Source: Branchiostoma floridae
Taxonomy: Eukaryota > Chordata > Leptocardii > Amphioxiformes > Branchiostomatidae
DNA length: 62,007 nucleotides
Reading direction: 5' to 3'
Assembly: GCF_000003815.2 (NCBI RefSeq)
Contig: NC_049986.1
Location: 21,082,413-21,144,419 of the forward strand
Under the pieces are notes generated by a model that worked only from the letters and a program-made list of their open reading frames with translations, did no database searches and was not told the origin of the DNA. Both the position numbers and the translations under genes were made by a program. Positions 44,245-55,756 of this stretch are shown here, piece by piece (position 1 is the stretch's first letter; each line of letters starts with the position of its first letter).

Positions 44245-45660
44245 AGCGACCTCACCGCTTCTCGCACCAATTTCTACAACAACAATAAAATATTCGAAAC
44301 TAAACGAGAAGAAACACCGGTAGACACACACGCAAACTTACTCACACACACAATTATATGTATTAGCCCATGTACTCACTCGTTCCCAAAAAATACATTT
44401 ATGCATTTACATTCTTGTATTTGTGTGCAAATCCATGCCCGTAGGCTAATTGCAAGGGTACAGACATATAATAAACCGTAGATAAAATGGCCGTAGATAA
44501 TTATAACATATTAGTACTTTTTGACGAATTTATGGTTCCGCCACGTCAGTTGCAACAACATAATGTATTTTATGCCGATGATATGGACAGTTACAGACAG
44601 GCAAATAACGCCAATAGGAAAGAAAACGAAGCCCTAATAATACTGATAGCTTACCAGAACAAAGTATGTACCTGTTAACTAAAACACTGGCACTGATAAC
44701 CAAAGAAATGAGCTAGGAATTCGAAGCTAGAGTCTAACAGCTGTTAAGGGATTCCTCTCCCGGCCGCAAAATGTTAACAGTTGTTCAACATTAGAGAACA
44801 TCATATCTGCTTGAAGATAATGTAATTACTAAGCCCCCACACCACATGACCTGTTCTACTAGATATCAAATACAGGGATGATTTCTGAAATGTTTACATC
44901 GATAATAAAAACAGCTACCGCGAAAAATGTTCATCATCGCGAAAAATGTGCAGAGGACATACCAAAGTACATACGAATGCGACAACGGGATCATACAGAT
45001 ACAAATGCCAACGCGCTACGTGGACAAAAGCAACACTAGTACTACAAGTAGTAGTCTGTCGCCGGATGTTACCGCCTCCGGTCACATACTAATTACATCG
45101 TCATGGCCCTCTCGCCTTAGAAGAATACGGTTTCTGGTAAAAGAAAATTAAGGATTATCAGACGAAGAACGTAAATTAGGTGAAAAAAGTTTTACCTTCC
45201 GGTTTGTGATGCTGATTCATCGCTGAAGTGTCAAATTGTCTTGAAAGTGGTCTCAAACTGGAGCAAAGTAGTCGTATACACGTACGTTACACTCCGACAA
45301 ACAACAATGGCTGCCAGGCAAACTGACCTTTCCAGGTCTCATAACACAGTATTTATCCGCGACCCCGTCCCCAAAAGTAGTTCGGGTCAAAATAGTGCAC
45401 CACAGTACTTGCTAATGCCGTAGTTATTCTTCCGTGCACAACAGCAGGGTGGAAACTGTGGTAAATGGTAGAGAAATACATCGGTGTTGATACTGTATAA
45501 GTTGGATTACGTTTATTAGAACTTCGGCCGGCAGAAATTTGCGCCTTGATACTGTTACCGGCACTTCCTGTGCGTCGTCTGCACTTCCATGACCTCCGCT
45601 GGAGTCAAATCAAAGTGTCAATTACAAAGTAACGAGCCGGCAAATCTATGCAGTCTGCGA
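44245..45660 (-). promoter_or_regulatory. Conserved ZNF leader block, ZNF-6 copy
   Basis: Same order of segments as in ZNF-1 and ZNF-7: the 5' intron with a strong gtgagtaagt donor, the QLQQHN segment (44487-44678 on plus) and the GCAAACTGACCTTTCC segment near 45,310. Confidence 0.55.
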
Positions 45661-46239
45661 ATGCCTAGGCGACCATACGCATCGCACACGTGTATATTTA
45701 GACCCTGGCCGGGAGACGAAAGGGTATGTCACTCTGTAAGGGGCGGTATAACTCCGACGATATGTGTACAGTGATGATGATGATATACAGACCATAGCTC
45801 TCGCTGCAATCATTGTTGTTGATAAATACATACTCGTGGGCGTACATTCAAGTTGGATACTATAAGAATTAACTGAATGATCTTTTTGTACAACGTCGCA
45901 GCCTTGAAGGCCGGATTGTGTGATACATTACACTTCAGTACACACTAACTTAAAACCATTAAAACAGTTGAATAAAATTATATACATTGCAAATATATTA
46001 TTTTACATAATGATAAACACGATCACTTAAAATCATTGGAAGATTGAGATACAGCGTGTAGAACATTCGGTAGGCTAAAAAGACATTTAATGCGGAGATA
46101 CATGACTTCAGATGTCTAGTTCAGTCACTTGTTTAACAGTTTCACTAGGTATGGGATCGGAGAGTTTTTGTGTCGATTGATACGGAATAGTGTAGCATTA
46201 AGTTACTGTTTGTTTCTCTTTTACTTTTAAGACCTTATA
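45661..46239. other. Spacer between cassettes, nothing recognised
   Basis: Unique-looking DNA not found elsewhere in the window. No gene is supported. Confidence 0.45.
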
Positions 46240-46690
46240 ACGTGCACAGAGAGAGATGGCATGAAAAACCAGCAAGAGAATACCTTGGCAGCCGCTTTGA
46301 AAGTTTAAATTTATTTTTCCACATTACGTAAATAATCATGTTAAAAGAATGCATGAAATATGACCACGTTTTCACGTGCATGAAATTACATAAGAATAAA
46401 CTCAATAACGGTCAGTACTATATCTACGTTTGGTAAGTTATCAAGTTACAACTTCCTAGCATTGTTATCTAAGAGTATCAAATCAACATCTAATACATCA
46501 ACCATGATGATGATGATGATGATGATGATAATGACGATCAACATCTTATTCAGCAATAATACAATGTTGAATACAGAATATTGTCCTCAAATCGAGTCAT
46601 TCAATACTCATGTTTGCAACAGCAACTATTAAGGTTAAGTGATAATATGGGCATGCCGCACATGTAGGGTCGGGTAGTTTACAAAACTCC
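46240..46690 (-). pseudogene. Orphan 3' block of a lost ZNF copy
   Basis: GAGAGAGATGGCATG-AAAACCAGCAAGAGAA, a candidate polyA signal near 46,309 and a final CCGCACATGTAGGGT-GGGTAGTTTACA match the type I block. Where fingers should follow, unrelated DNA begins at about 46,685. It also carries a (GAT)n microsatellite at 46,504-46,528. This marks a deleted gene. Confidence 0.6.
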
Positions 46691-46787
46691 CCAAGTACCC
46701 TCTGATTAAATTAAATCAATCTCAGCCTACGGCTGAATACAATGTGCCTGACAACGCCTGACTTAAGTGAGGATACAAAGCTAATTT

Positions 46788-46869
46788 CAGGGGCGCTAAG
46801 AACACGTCTTGATATGTGTTCGTTGATATCTTGTGAACAATTGGCCTTATTGGTGTGCTTAGCGCCCCT
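46788..46869. repeat. Short inverted repeat (AGGGGCGCTAAG ... CTTAGCGCCCCT)
   Basis: Exact 12-base inverted arms about 58 bases apart, followed on both sides by further weak symmetry. It lies within a 0.4-kb stretch (46,690-47,110) with no counterpart in other spacers. The 105-residue plus-strand frame across it (46742-47059) has no supporting evidence. Confidence 0.5.
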
Positions 46870-47239
46870 CATTTATGCCGAAAATATTCACGATAAAGGA
46901 AGTGTCTACACGTATAGGGAATACATGGGTAGGGTCTGCATGGGTTTAGTGAGTTTCATATTGTTTTACAAATACACGTTGCGTAATTCGTCACAAGTGG
47001 AATTCCATAAAAGGTCGGCTGATCATGTATTCATTGATACATTATCTATTGGGAAATAATACTCACTTCTGTAGGGGAATGCCCCTTTAAGGCATGAGAT
47101 TTCAAGTGTCTTCTTTCGCCACGCGACTTCGGCTACTCCCCATACCTTAATCACCTATGAAGCATGAACCAATGAGTGCGCAGTGTGGATAGGAAACTAT
47201 TGGCAAATCCATGCTCATTTTCAGATATTTTCTACATCG

Positions 47240-48468
47240 TACCCTGAACTTCAAAATACTAAATTCTTTTAAAATGTTTCTGCACCTTGCTATGAATTTT
47301 TAGGCGTCGAACCTCCTCACTTTGGGGTCCTTAACAATATAAATCCCCATAGGCGAAAAACTGTGTACTGATATCTTCATTTGTGCGCTGTGGAGTTCGA
47401 AAGACAAGGTTGCTATACATGATCACCCCTACACCGTTTTAAACTATGAGTATGACAACAACCTGGCGTTTTAGCCTGTTAAACAACGCTTTCAAACGTG
47501 TTCTTGTATTGTTGTCTTTTTCGTTTGTCTGCCTAGGATGGCCTGGTGAGATCTGCTAATAAAGGAAAGACAGCTAGTACGTTTATATCTAAAGACATTA
47601 TAATGCTTAAAATAACCTATGGCCAGTCTGGGAATGCCGGCGACCCTTACGAATACAAATGTAGTTATACACGTGTATATACAGACCATATTATGTCATA
47701 TGTTCCATTATAGACACTACGTGTGCTATCTTACGCCCTGTATATTAATTTTTTTATTCTTATTTCTATATTTTTATGTATGTAGAATATTGTTATTGAT
47801 AAGTGTCCTGTGAGAGAGAATGCCATGCATAACCAGCAAGAGAAGACCGCTTTGAAAGTACAGCTTTATTTTTCCACATGATGTAAAGAATCGGGCTACA
47901 ATAACGCACGAATTATCACCACTTTTCCAAGTAATACATGAAATAACATAAGAACAAACTCAATAACGGTCAGTACCATATCTACATTTGCCAAGTTATC
48001 AAGCATTGTTTTCTAAGAGCATCAACTTCTTCTTACAGCAAAAATACAATGTTGGATACAGAATATTGTCCTCAAATTGAGTCATTGTTTACAACAGCAA
48101 CTGTCAAGGCTCAGTGATGAGATGGGCATACCGCACATGTAGGGTTGGGTAGTTTACAGGCTCGGCCACGTGTAAGTGTAAACTACTTTTACTTGAAGCA
48201 GAATAGACGCACCGATCACATTTTTGTTTTACGTCTACAACTGTATTTTTGTACGAGGCTGGATACTTAAGTACTTATTATCATATGGATTATTATATAC
48301 ACACTATAGTCACATGCATAGTGTGTCTCGTCCTGTGTCTGTTTACACACGGTATTGTTGTGTTTCGGTGTATTTAGTCACACTGCTTACACGTAAATGG
48401 TTTGTCATATTTACCATAAACGATCATGGATTACAGCCGTTCTGTACCTACACTCACTGAACGTTGCG
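47240..48468 (-). pseudogene. 3' block (type I) of ZNF-7
   Basis: Near-identical to 31,441-32,683 after ZNF-5, including the spacer, the candidate polyA signal (about 47,867) and the degenerate fingers. Confidence 0.6.
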
Positions 48469-50186
48469 TTATTCGCCATTGTGTTTAGCCACATGTTGGT
48501 CTAAGTGGCATTTCTGTGCAGCGGAATAGTCGCACTTGTTGCACTTGTAAGGTTTCGCACCTGTATGTTTTCTCATATGTACGGTTAAGTAAGACCTGTC
48601 AGCCGTCCTGAATCCGCACTCTCCACACATGAAGGGTTTTTCGCCGGTGTGTTTATACATGTGTCTGTCTAGATTATATTTGTGTGATGCAGAATAGTCG
48701 CACTGGTCACATTTATAGGGCTTTTCACCCGAATGTTTCCTCATATGTACGGATAGGTTAGACCTCTGAGCCGTTCTGTACCCGCACTCTTCACACATAT
48801 ATGGCTTTTCTCCGGCGTGTTTAGCCACATGTCGGTCTAAATGGCATTTCTGTGCAGCAGAATAGTCGCACTGGTCACACTTGTAAGGTTTTTCACCTGT
48901 ATGTTTTCTCATGTGTGCGGTTAGGTTAGTCATGCGAGCAGTTCTGTATTCGCACTGTCCACACATGAAGGGTTTTTCTCCGCTGTGTTTAGTAAGGTGA
49001 AGGTCTAAAGAAACTTTATGTGCAGCAGAATAGTCGCACTGGTCACACTTATAAGGTTTCACACCTGTATGTCTTCTCAAATGTACAGTTAAGGAAGACC
49101 TGTCAGCCGTCCTGAATCCACACTCTCCACACATGTAGGGTTTCTCGCCGGTGTGTTTATGCATGTGTTTGACTAGATTGCCTTTGCATGAAGCAGAATA
49201 GTCGCACTTGTCACATTTATAAGGTTTCATACCTGTATGTGTTCTCATATGTTCGGATAGTTGAGACCTGAGAGCAGTCCTGTATTCGCACTGTCCACAC
49301 ATGAAGGGTTTTTCTCCGCTGTGTTTAGTAAGGTGAAGGTCTAAAGAAACTTTATGTGCAGCAGAAAAGTCGCACTGGTCACACTTATAAGGTTTCTCAC
49401 CTGTATGTTTTTTCACATGTATGGTCAAGTAGGACCTGTCAGCCGTCCTGTATCCGCACTCTTCACACATGTAGGGTTTGTTGCCAGTGTGTTTAGCCAT
49501 GTGCTTTTGCGTGTAGTAGAATAGTCACATTGGTCACACCTGTAGGGCTTTTCGCCTGTATGAGTTCTCATATGTCGAGATAGGTTGGACCTATCAGCCG
49601 TTCGAAATCCGCACTCCCCACACATTATGGATTTTTCTCCGGTGTGTTTAGTCATGTGCTGGAATAAATTGTATTTTTTTGCAGAAGTATAGTTACACTG
49701 GTCACACTTGTAAGGTTTCTCGCCAGCATGTATTCTCATATGTTCCGATAGGCGACACCTGATAGCCGCCGAGTATCCACACTCTCCACAGATGTAGGGT
49801 TTTTCGCCGGTATGCTTAGTCATGTGTCGGTCTAAGTGAACTTTCTGTGCAGCAGAATAGTCGCACTGGTCACACTTATATGGTTTCTCACCTGTATGTT
49901 TTCTTGTGTGTTTGATTAGGACAGACTTTTTGGCTGCCCTGTAGCCACACTCCGTACACGCAAAGCGTTTATTCACAGTACGTTTCACCGCAAGTCTGTC
50001 CTTCTGCTCTGTTCGACCCTGTGCGGGAGGATGGTCAGATTCTACTCCACACTTTTCCTCACATGGAATGTTTCCTTCCTTATTTTGCTGCCTTCCCGTG
50101 TCTAATTTCTCGCTGCTGCTTGTCTCTTCCCCTGGGTGTACAGCTGGATGATCGTCCATAGCGACCTCACCGCTTCTCTCACCCAT
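48469..50186 (-). pseudogene. ZNF-7: 18-finger copy disrupted by a 13-bp deletion
   Basis: From the ATG at 50186 (MGERSGEVAMDD), five full fingers and half of finger 6 are in frame. Then 13 bases are missing near 49,502, compared with ZNF-6 and ZNF-5. The frame ends 26 residues after YRCDQCDYSTTRKS. Fingers 7-18 are intact in the second frame (48469-49500), ending HNGE. Restoring the count gives 576 codons, exactly the length expected for 18 fingers. The rest of the array shows no other damage, so the lesion is recent, or an assembly error. A five-finger truncated protein could still be made. Confidence 0.85.
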
Positions 50187-50600
50187 TTCTAGAATAACAA
50201 TAAAACATCCGAAATTAAACGAGAAGAAACACTGGTAGACACACACGCAAACTTACTCACACACACACGTATATGTATTAGCCCATGTACTCACTCGTTC
50301 CAAAAAAATACATTTATGCATTTATTTGTGTGCAAATCCATGCCCGTAGGCTATTTGCAAGGGTACAGATAGATAATAAACAAGTGACCGTAGATAACTT
50401 ACTAGTACTTTTTGACGAATTTATGGTTCCGCCACGTCAGTTGCAACAACATGATATATATTATGCCGATGATATGGCCAGTTACAGACAGACAAATAGT
50501 GATAAACAACAACAAAAATGAAGCCCTAACATTACTGATATCTTACCAGGATAAAGTATGTACTTGTTTACTATAACACTGGCACTGATCACCAACGAAC
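50187..50600 (-). promoter_or_regulatory. Conserved ZNF leader block, ZNF-7 proximal copy
   Basis: Holds the 5' intron and the QLQQHD segment. It stops at CTGATCACCAACGAA and is followed by a second leader copy instead of continuing. Confidence 0.55.
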
Positions 50601-50609
50601 GATTTTTTT

Positions 50610-52290
50610 TTTCAAATAATACATTTATGCATTTACATTCTTGTATTTATGTGCAAATCCATGCCCGTAGGCTAATTAAAAGGGTACAGACAGATAATAA
50701 ACCGAAGATAAAATGACCGTAGATAATATATTAGTACTTTTTGACGAATTCATGGTTCCCCCGCGTCAGTTGCAACAACATGATATATAATATGCCGATG
50801 ATATGGACAGTTACAGACAGACAAATAGTGATAAACAACAAAGACAATGAAGTCCTAATATTACTGATAGCTTACCAGGACAAAGTATGTACTTGTTTAC
50901 TATAACACTGGCACTGATCACCAACGAAATGAGCTAGGAATTCGAAGCCAGAGTCTAACAGCTCTCCCGGTCGCAACATGTTAAACATCTATTCAACATT
51001 GGAGAACACCATATCTGCTTGGAGATAATGTAATCACTAAGTCCCCGCACCACATGACCTGTTTCACAAGACAACAAATATAGGGATGATTTCGGAAATT
51101 TTTACATCGATGATAAAAACAGCTACCACGGAGAAAAAAAACAGCGTGCATGTATCATCGCGCATGTCCGTACAGAGGACATACCAAACTGTAACCAGAG
51201 TATATACGAATGCGACAACGGGTACATACAGATACAGATGAGAACGCGTTAAATAGACATTATGTATTACGCGTTACATAAACAATACTACTAGTCTGTC
51301 ACCGCAGGTTACCCTTCGGTCACAAACTAATTAGATCGCCATGTCCCTCTCGCCTTAGAAAATGGTCAAGAATACGGTTTCTGGCAAAGAAAATAAAGAA
51401 TTATCAGACGAAGAACGTAAAGGAGGTGAAAAAAAAGTTTTACCTTCCGGTTTTTGGTGCTGATTCAACGCTGAAGTGTCAAATTGTCTTGAAAATGGTC
51501 TCAAACTGGAGCAAAGTAGTCGTATACACGTATGTTACACTCCGACAAACAACAATGGCTGCCAGGCAAACTGACCTTTCAAGTTCTCATAACACTGTGT
51601 TTATCCGCGACCCCGTCCCCAAAAGTAGTTCGGGTTGAAATAGTGCTACGCAGTACTTGCAAAGGCCGTAGTTATTCTTACGTGCACAACAGCGAGGTTG
51701 AATCTGTGGTAAATGGTAGAGGAATACATCGGTGTTGATACTGCAGGGTTCTCCCCAGAATTTTTTAGTATAGTGGAGGGGCTGGCAAAAATAACCCGCA
51801 CCAACGAGCTGCACTTTCATGAAAATGGGTTCATTTTGCAATGACAGAGGGTGTCAAATACTACAAGTATAATATACTGTTGTTATTCCTTTGTTGTGAA
51901 GTGGCAAAACTACTATTGTTTTGATCATTGCTCATTCACAAGTTTTTGCAGACAATGCTGACAGGAAAAGTGATGCCACTTGGTACAAAAATCTGTGAAT
52001 TGTCATTAATCTTAGCAAAACTAACAAAGAAAATAGGGAAGAAACACACTAAATTTGAAAAATAGTATAGTGGAGCTGGCTGAGAGTATAGTGGAGGGCC
52101 TCCCTTATTCCACTCTCTGGGGAGAACCCTGTACTGTATAAGTTAAGTGGATTACGTTGCTTCTTCGGCTGGTAGGAATTTGCGCCTTGATACTGTTACC
52201 GGTACTTCCTGTGCGTCGTCTGCAGTTCCATGACCTCCGCTGGTGGTCTAATCAAAGTGTCTATTACAAAGTACAATGTAAGTACAAGGG
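50610..52290 (-). promoter_or_regulatory. Second (tandem) leader block beside ZNF-7
   Basis: Starts again at AATACATTTATGCATTTACATTC and repeats the whole leader, including the QLQQHD segment (with an in-frame TAA on plus at about 50,788). It then continues through the distal leader segments. No finger exon accompanies it. It contains the MITE at 51,744-52,131. Confidence 0.6.
51744..52131. mobile_element. 388-bp MITE with 5-bp target duplication TACTG
   Basis: Perfect 16-bp terminal inverted repeats CAGGGTTCTCCCCAGA / TCTGGGGAGAACCCTG. Imperfect symmetry continues inside (AGTATAGTGGAGGGGCTGGC). TACTG flanks both sides (51,739-51,743 and 52,132-52,136), and the empty site GTTGATACTGTATAAGTTGG exists in the ZNF-2 and ZNF-4 leaders. 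This is direct proof of insertion. Confidence 0.93.
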
Positions 52291-52868
52291 CCTCTTTGTT
52301 GGATCCATCCGCAACGCCGAGGAGCGTGGTGAGGTCGACCCAGGAAGCTTGGGGGAGGTTCGATGGGAAACGGGGTTTTCCCGAGAAGGGGATCTATCAG
52401 AAGAATGAAAAAAATACCCTCTCACCCACCCACCCTTTTTTTATATTTGTCAACAGCTGGCAAGGGTCCCATCTTCGGGGCGCGACTTCGGCGCTATCCC
52501 CATAACTTCATCACATATGAAGGATGGTCCAGTGAGCGCGCAGTGTGGATAGGAAACTATTTTCTATATTCTTATGTATTTAGAATATTGTTACTGATAG
52601 GTATCCTGTCCTTGCCCAATTCCATTTGTATTGCCAATGTTTTGTTAGCAAGGCTAGCCCTATGTAATAGCCACAGGCTTTTTGGGCAGTCCTGGCTGTG
52701 CGTGCTGAACAGCTAATATAAACCAATAAATAGAATAGAAATAATGACCAGTCCCTACTACTGATCTACTTAATCCTGATAGTTTATAAAAGGACTCCTA
52801 AAAACTTTGATACTAACAACCATGAATTTAATATCAGTGGAAAATTAGCTGTGAAAGTTTACCAAGTA
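52291..52868. other. Distal inter-cassette spacer
   Basis: GGGCGCGACTTCGGCGCTATC...GTGTGGATAGGAAACTATT resembles 47,120-47,205. From 52,560 it resembles 17,240-17,530. Homology to the ZNF cluster stops at 52,868, where a TA-CAGTC element begins. Frames at 52157-52716 on plus show no motif that I recognise. Confidence 0.5.
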
Positions 52869-53175
52869 CAGTCAAACCTGCCCGAGCGACCACCTCCTCT
52901 CAGCGACCACCTGGCCATTTCGACCGCTTTTTCTCGGTCCCGATTTTTTTCCCATTGACGTAAGCATTAAGCGACCTTTTCTCAACGACCACCTGGCCAA
53001 CGCGACCGTGACCGGCCAAAATTGGGACCCATAACGACCGGTTTTCATCGATTTTTTATGATAACTATCGCGCTTTTGTGCCGAAATCGGCCAGATTGCG
53101 TCGGATTTTGACTGCCATTACGATGTTATGTTTAGAATAAAGATGGCGGCGGTCAATGGGGCAGTCTACTGTAAT
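52869..53175. mobile_element. Probable Tc1/mariner-type MITE (limits uncertain)
   Basis: Begins TA-CAGTCAAACCTGCCCGAGCG and carries repeated CGACCACCTGGCCA motifs. A possible right end, GGCAGTCTACTG-TA, lies near 53,162-53,175. The right flank does not resume the ZNF spacer, so the limits are tentative. Confidence 0.5.
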
Positions 53176-53639
53176 ATGGGAAGACATTTCATTGTAAGAA
53201 AATCCAAATTTAGTTGTTACAGAAGTTTTTTATCTTAATCATTATAAAGTAAATGAATGCTGAAACGTATATAGTCTAGGAAATATCTGTGTAGCTCATT
53301 CCTTTTTAAGAAAGATCTGTGTGAGTGCATTTGTCCAACCATTGGTCCAACTGCACTGTACATTCATCCGTGGGTAAGTACGCTAACGGGACGTATCGCC
53401 AATAGGGGCTACACGAGCAACCTCCATGGAGGAGCTCTACAGAGCACCTCCATGGAGGTTGCTCGTACAGCCCTGCAGCTCCACGAAACGGGCTCTACGC
53501 ACTCATGAATGCAAACACTTAGTTCTCGTCACCTTCATGATTTTTTTTTAAATCCATGGAGAAGCTTCTCTCGTAGAAGAAAAACATAAGGGGGCGGGCT
53601 GAACTAGCACCTTCAACAAATGCGAACTATGAATGTAAA

Positions 53640-54560
53640 TATTTGGTTCACGTTAACCAAAGCAAATCGGTATTGGGGCTCTATACGGAGATATTGTAAA
53701 CAACAAGCACAGAGCCGATAGCTGAACAAGCAACGCTCTGCGCACTGTGAATGTAAACACTTGGTTCACGTCACCATCAACAAATCGGTGTTTAGGGCTC
53801 CATACAGAGATACTGTAAACAACAAACACACAGAGCCGATAGCTGATCGAGCAGCTCCACGGGCTATATGAATGTAAACACTTGGTTCACGTCACCATCA
53901 ACCAATCGGTGTTAGTTCTCTATACAGGGATACTGTAAACAACAAACACACAGAGCCGATAGCTGATCAAGCAGCTCCACGGGCTATATGGATGTAAACA
54001 CTTGGTTCACGTCACTATCAACAAATCGGTATTTAGGGCTTTATTCAGGGATATTGTAAACAAGAAACACACGGAGCCGATAGCTGATCAAGCAGCTCCA
54101 CGGGCTATATGAATGTAAACACTTGGTTCACGTCACTATCAACAAATCGGTGTTTAGGGCTCTATACAGGGATACTGTCAACAAGAAACACACGGAGCCG
54201 ATAGCTGATCAAGCAGCTCCACGGGCTATATGAATGTAAACACTTGGTTCACGTCACCATCAACAAATCGGTGTTTAGGGCTCTATACAGGGGTACTGTA
54301 AACAAGAAACACACGGAGCCGATAGCTGATCAACTAGCTCCACGGGCTATATGAATGTAAACACTTGGTCCACGTCACCATCAACAAATCGGTGTTTAGG
54401 GCTCTATACAGGGATACTGTAAACAAGAAACACACGGAGCCGATAGCTGATCAAGCAGCTCCACGGGCTATATGAATGTAAACACTTGGTTCACGTCACC
54501 ATCAACAAATCGGTGTTTAGGGCTCTATACAGGGATACTGTAAACAACAAACACACTCGC
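53640..54560 (+). repeat. Left arm array of FB2 (~8 units of ~120 bp)
   Basis: GGCTATATGAATGTAAAC and GAGCCGATAGCTGATCA recur every ~120 bp, as in FB1 left. The outer units are the most diverged. Confidence 0.94.
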
Positions 54561-55410
54561 CCCTCGTATTTCTACACTTGCCACTTTGACTTTATTCCCA
54601 TACCGTACTACATGTATATGACCTTCTCTCCAAGCATAGGTTGGTGGGAAAATCGCGAAATTTTCCTTTCATAATTTTCGACCTTCAAAAAAAATATGAA
54701 TCAAAGGAAATGGTTACGATTTTCCCCACGGACCTCTGCTTGGAGACTACGTCAAAGGCCAGTCAGCCAGCCGCTTCTGGCGTCAGTGTTCTGGCGTGGT
54801 AAGGGCGCGCTTTGAGACGATTTTGGATTAGCACGGAGGTGCGAACTTTCAGCTTTCCTTGCGAGAGCCGACATATGAACAATGCACCGCTTGCTTCATT
54901 CAATAAACGGGTTGTTTTGATTCTTAAAAGTATTACCATCTCGATTGTTCTTTTAACCTTTGCATCCAACCATACAAAAAATTAACAATTATTACTAGTG
55001 TTTGTGTGCATTGCGCGGGCGCGCGCTTGGGTCTGTTGCCCACTTTGCAAAAACAACAACTTGTGGTTGCATAAAAGAAATATTTAGACCTGTTGCAAAC
55101 CTCGTACCAAGGAAGTTTTACCTCATTGCCCGTATCTGACAATGATGGGTAGACCAACTACTCTCTCTTGGCAGTCATTTCATTTTTTTCTAAAAACAGG
55201 CACTCCTGGTATTGGAGATCTCATAACAGGTCTAAATATTTGTTTTATGAAACCACTTTTTTTTCATAGTAGGCCAACAGATTTCCCCAAATTTGTCACA
55301 GGGCTGAATCAAACCCAAAATCAGCCATTCTTAACGATTAGCACTGAGGTGCGAAGTTTTCGCATTCTTTTACATGTCAAACCAAGGAGCTTGATAAAAG
55401 CTCAGTGGGC

Positions 55411-55510
55411 NNNNNNNNNNNNNNNNNNNNNNNNNNNNNNNNNNNNNNNNNNNNNNNNNNNNNNNNNNNNNNNNNNNNNNNNNNNNNNNNNNNNNNNNNN
55501 NNNNNNNNNN
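55411..55510. other. Assembly gap (100 N) in FB2
   Basis: Placeholder in the FB2 interior. Confidence 0.99.
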
Positions 55511-55756
55511 TCTATTCTCCAAGCAGAGGTTGGGTCCCCGTGAAGGTTTCCCAACTCACTGTTAATTCCGCGACCCAACATACACCTGAAGAATAAAAAT
55601 ACCCCACTTTCTTGGGTAATTCAATAGTACACGCGATTTAAGTTCTTACAAAATCAGCATTTTTGTTTCAAATGTTATCGTACAAAAAACAGACATCCAT
55701 TCGTTGTTCTGTGAATGCTTGTCATTTGCGATTATCCGCAGAGCCTTAAACCGCAG

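Noticed and set aside
46742-47059. 105-residue plus ORF
   Set aside because: Crosses an inverted repeat, has no recognised domain, and is absent from parallel spacers.
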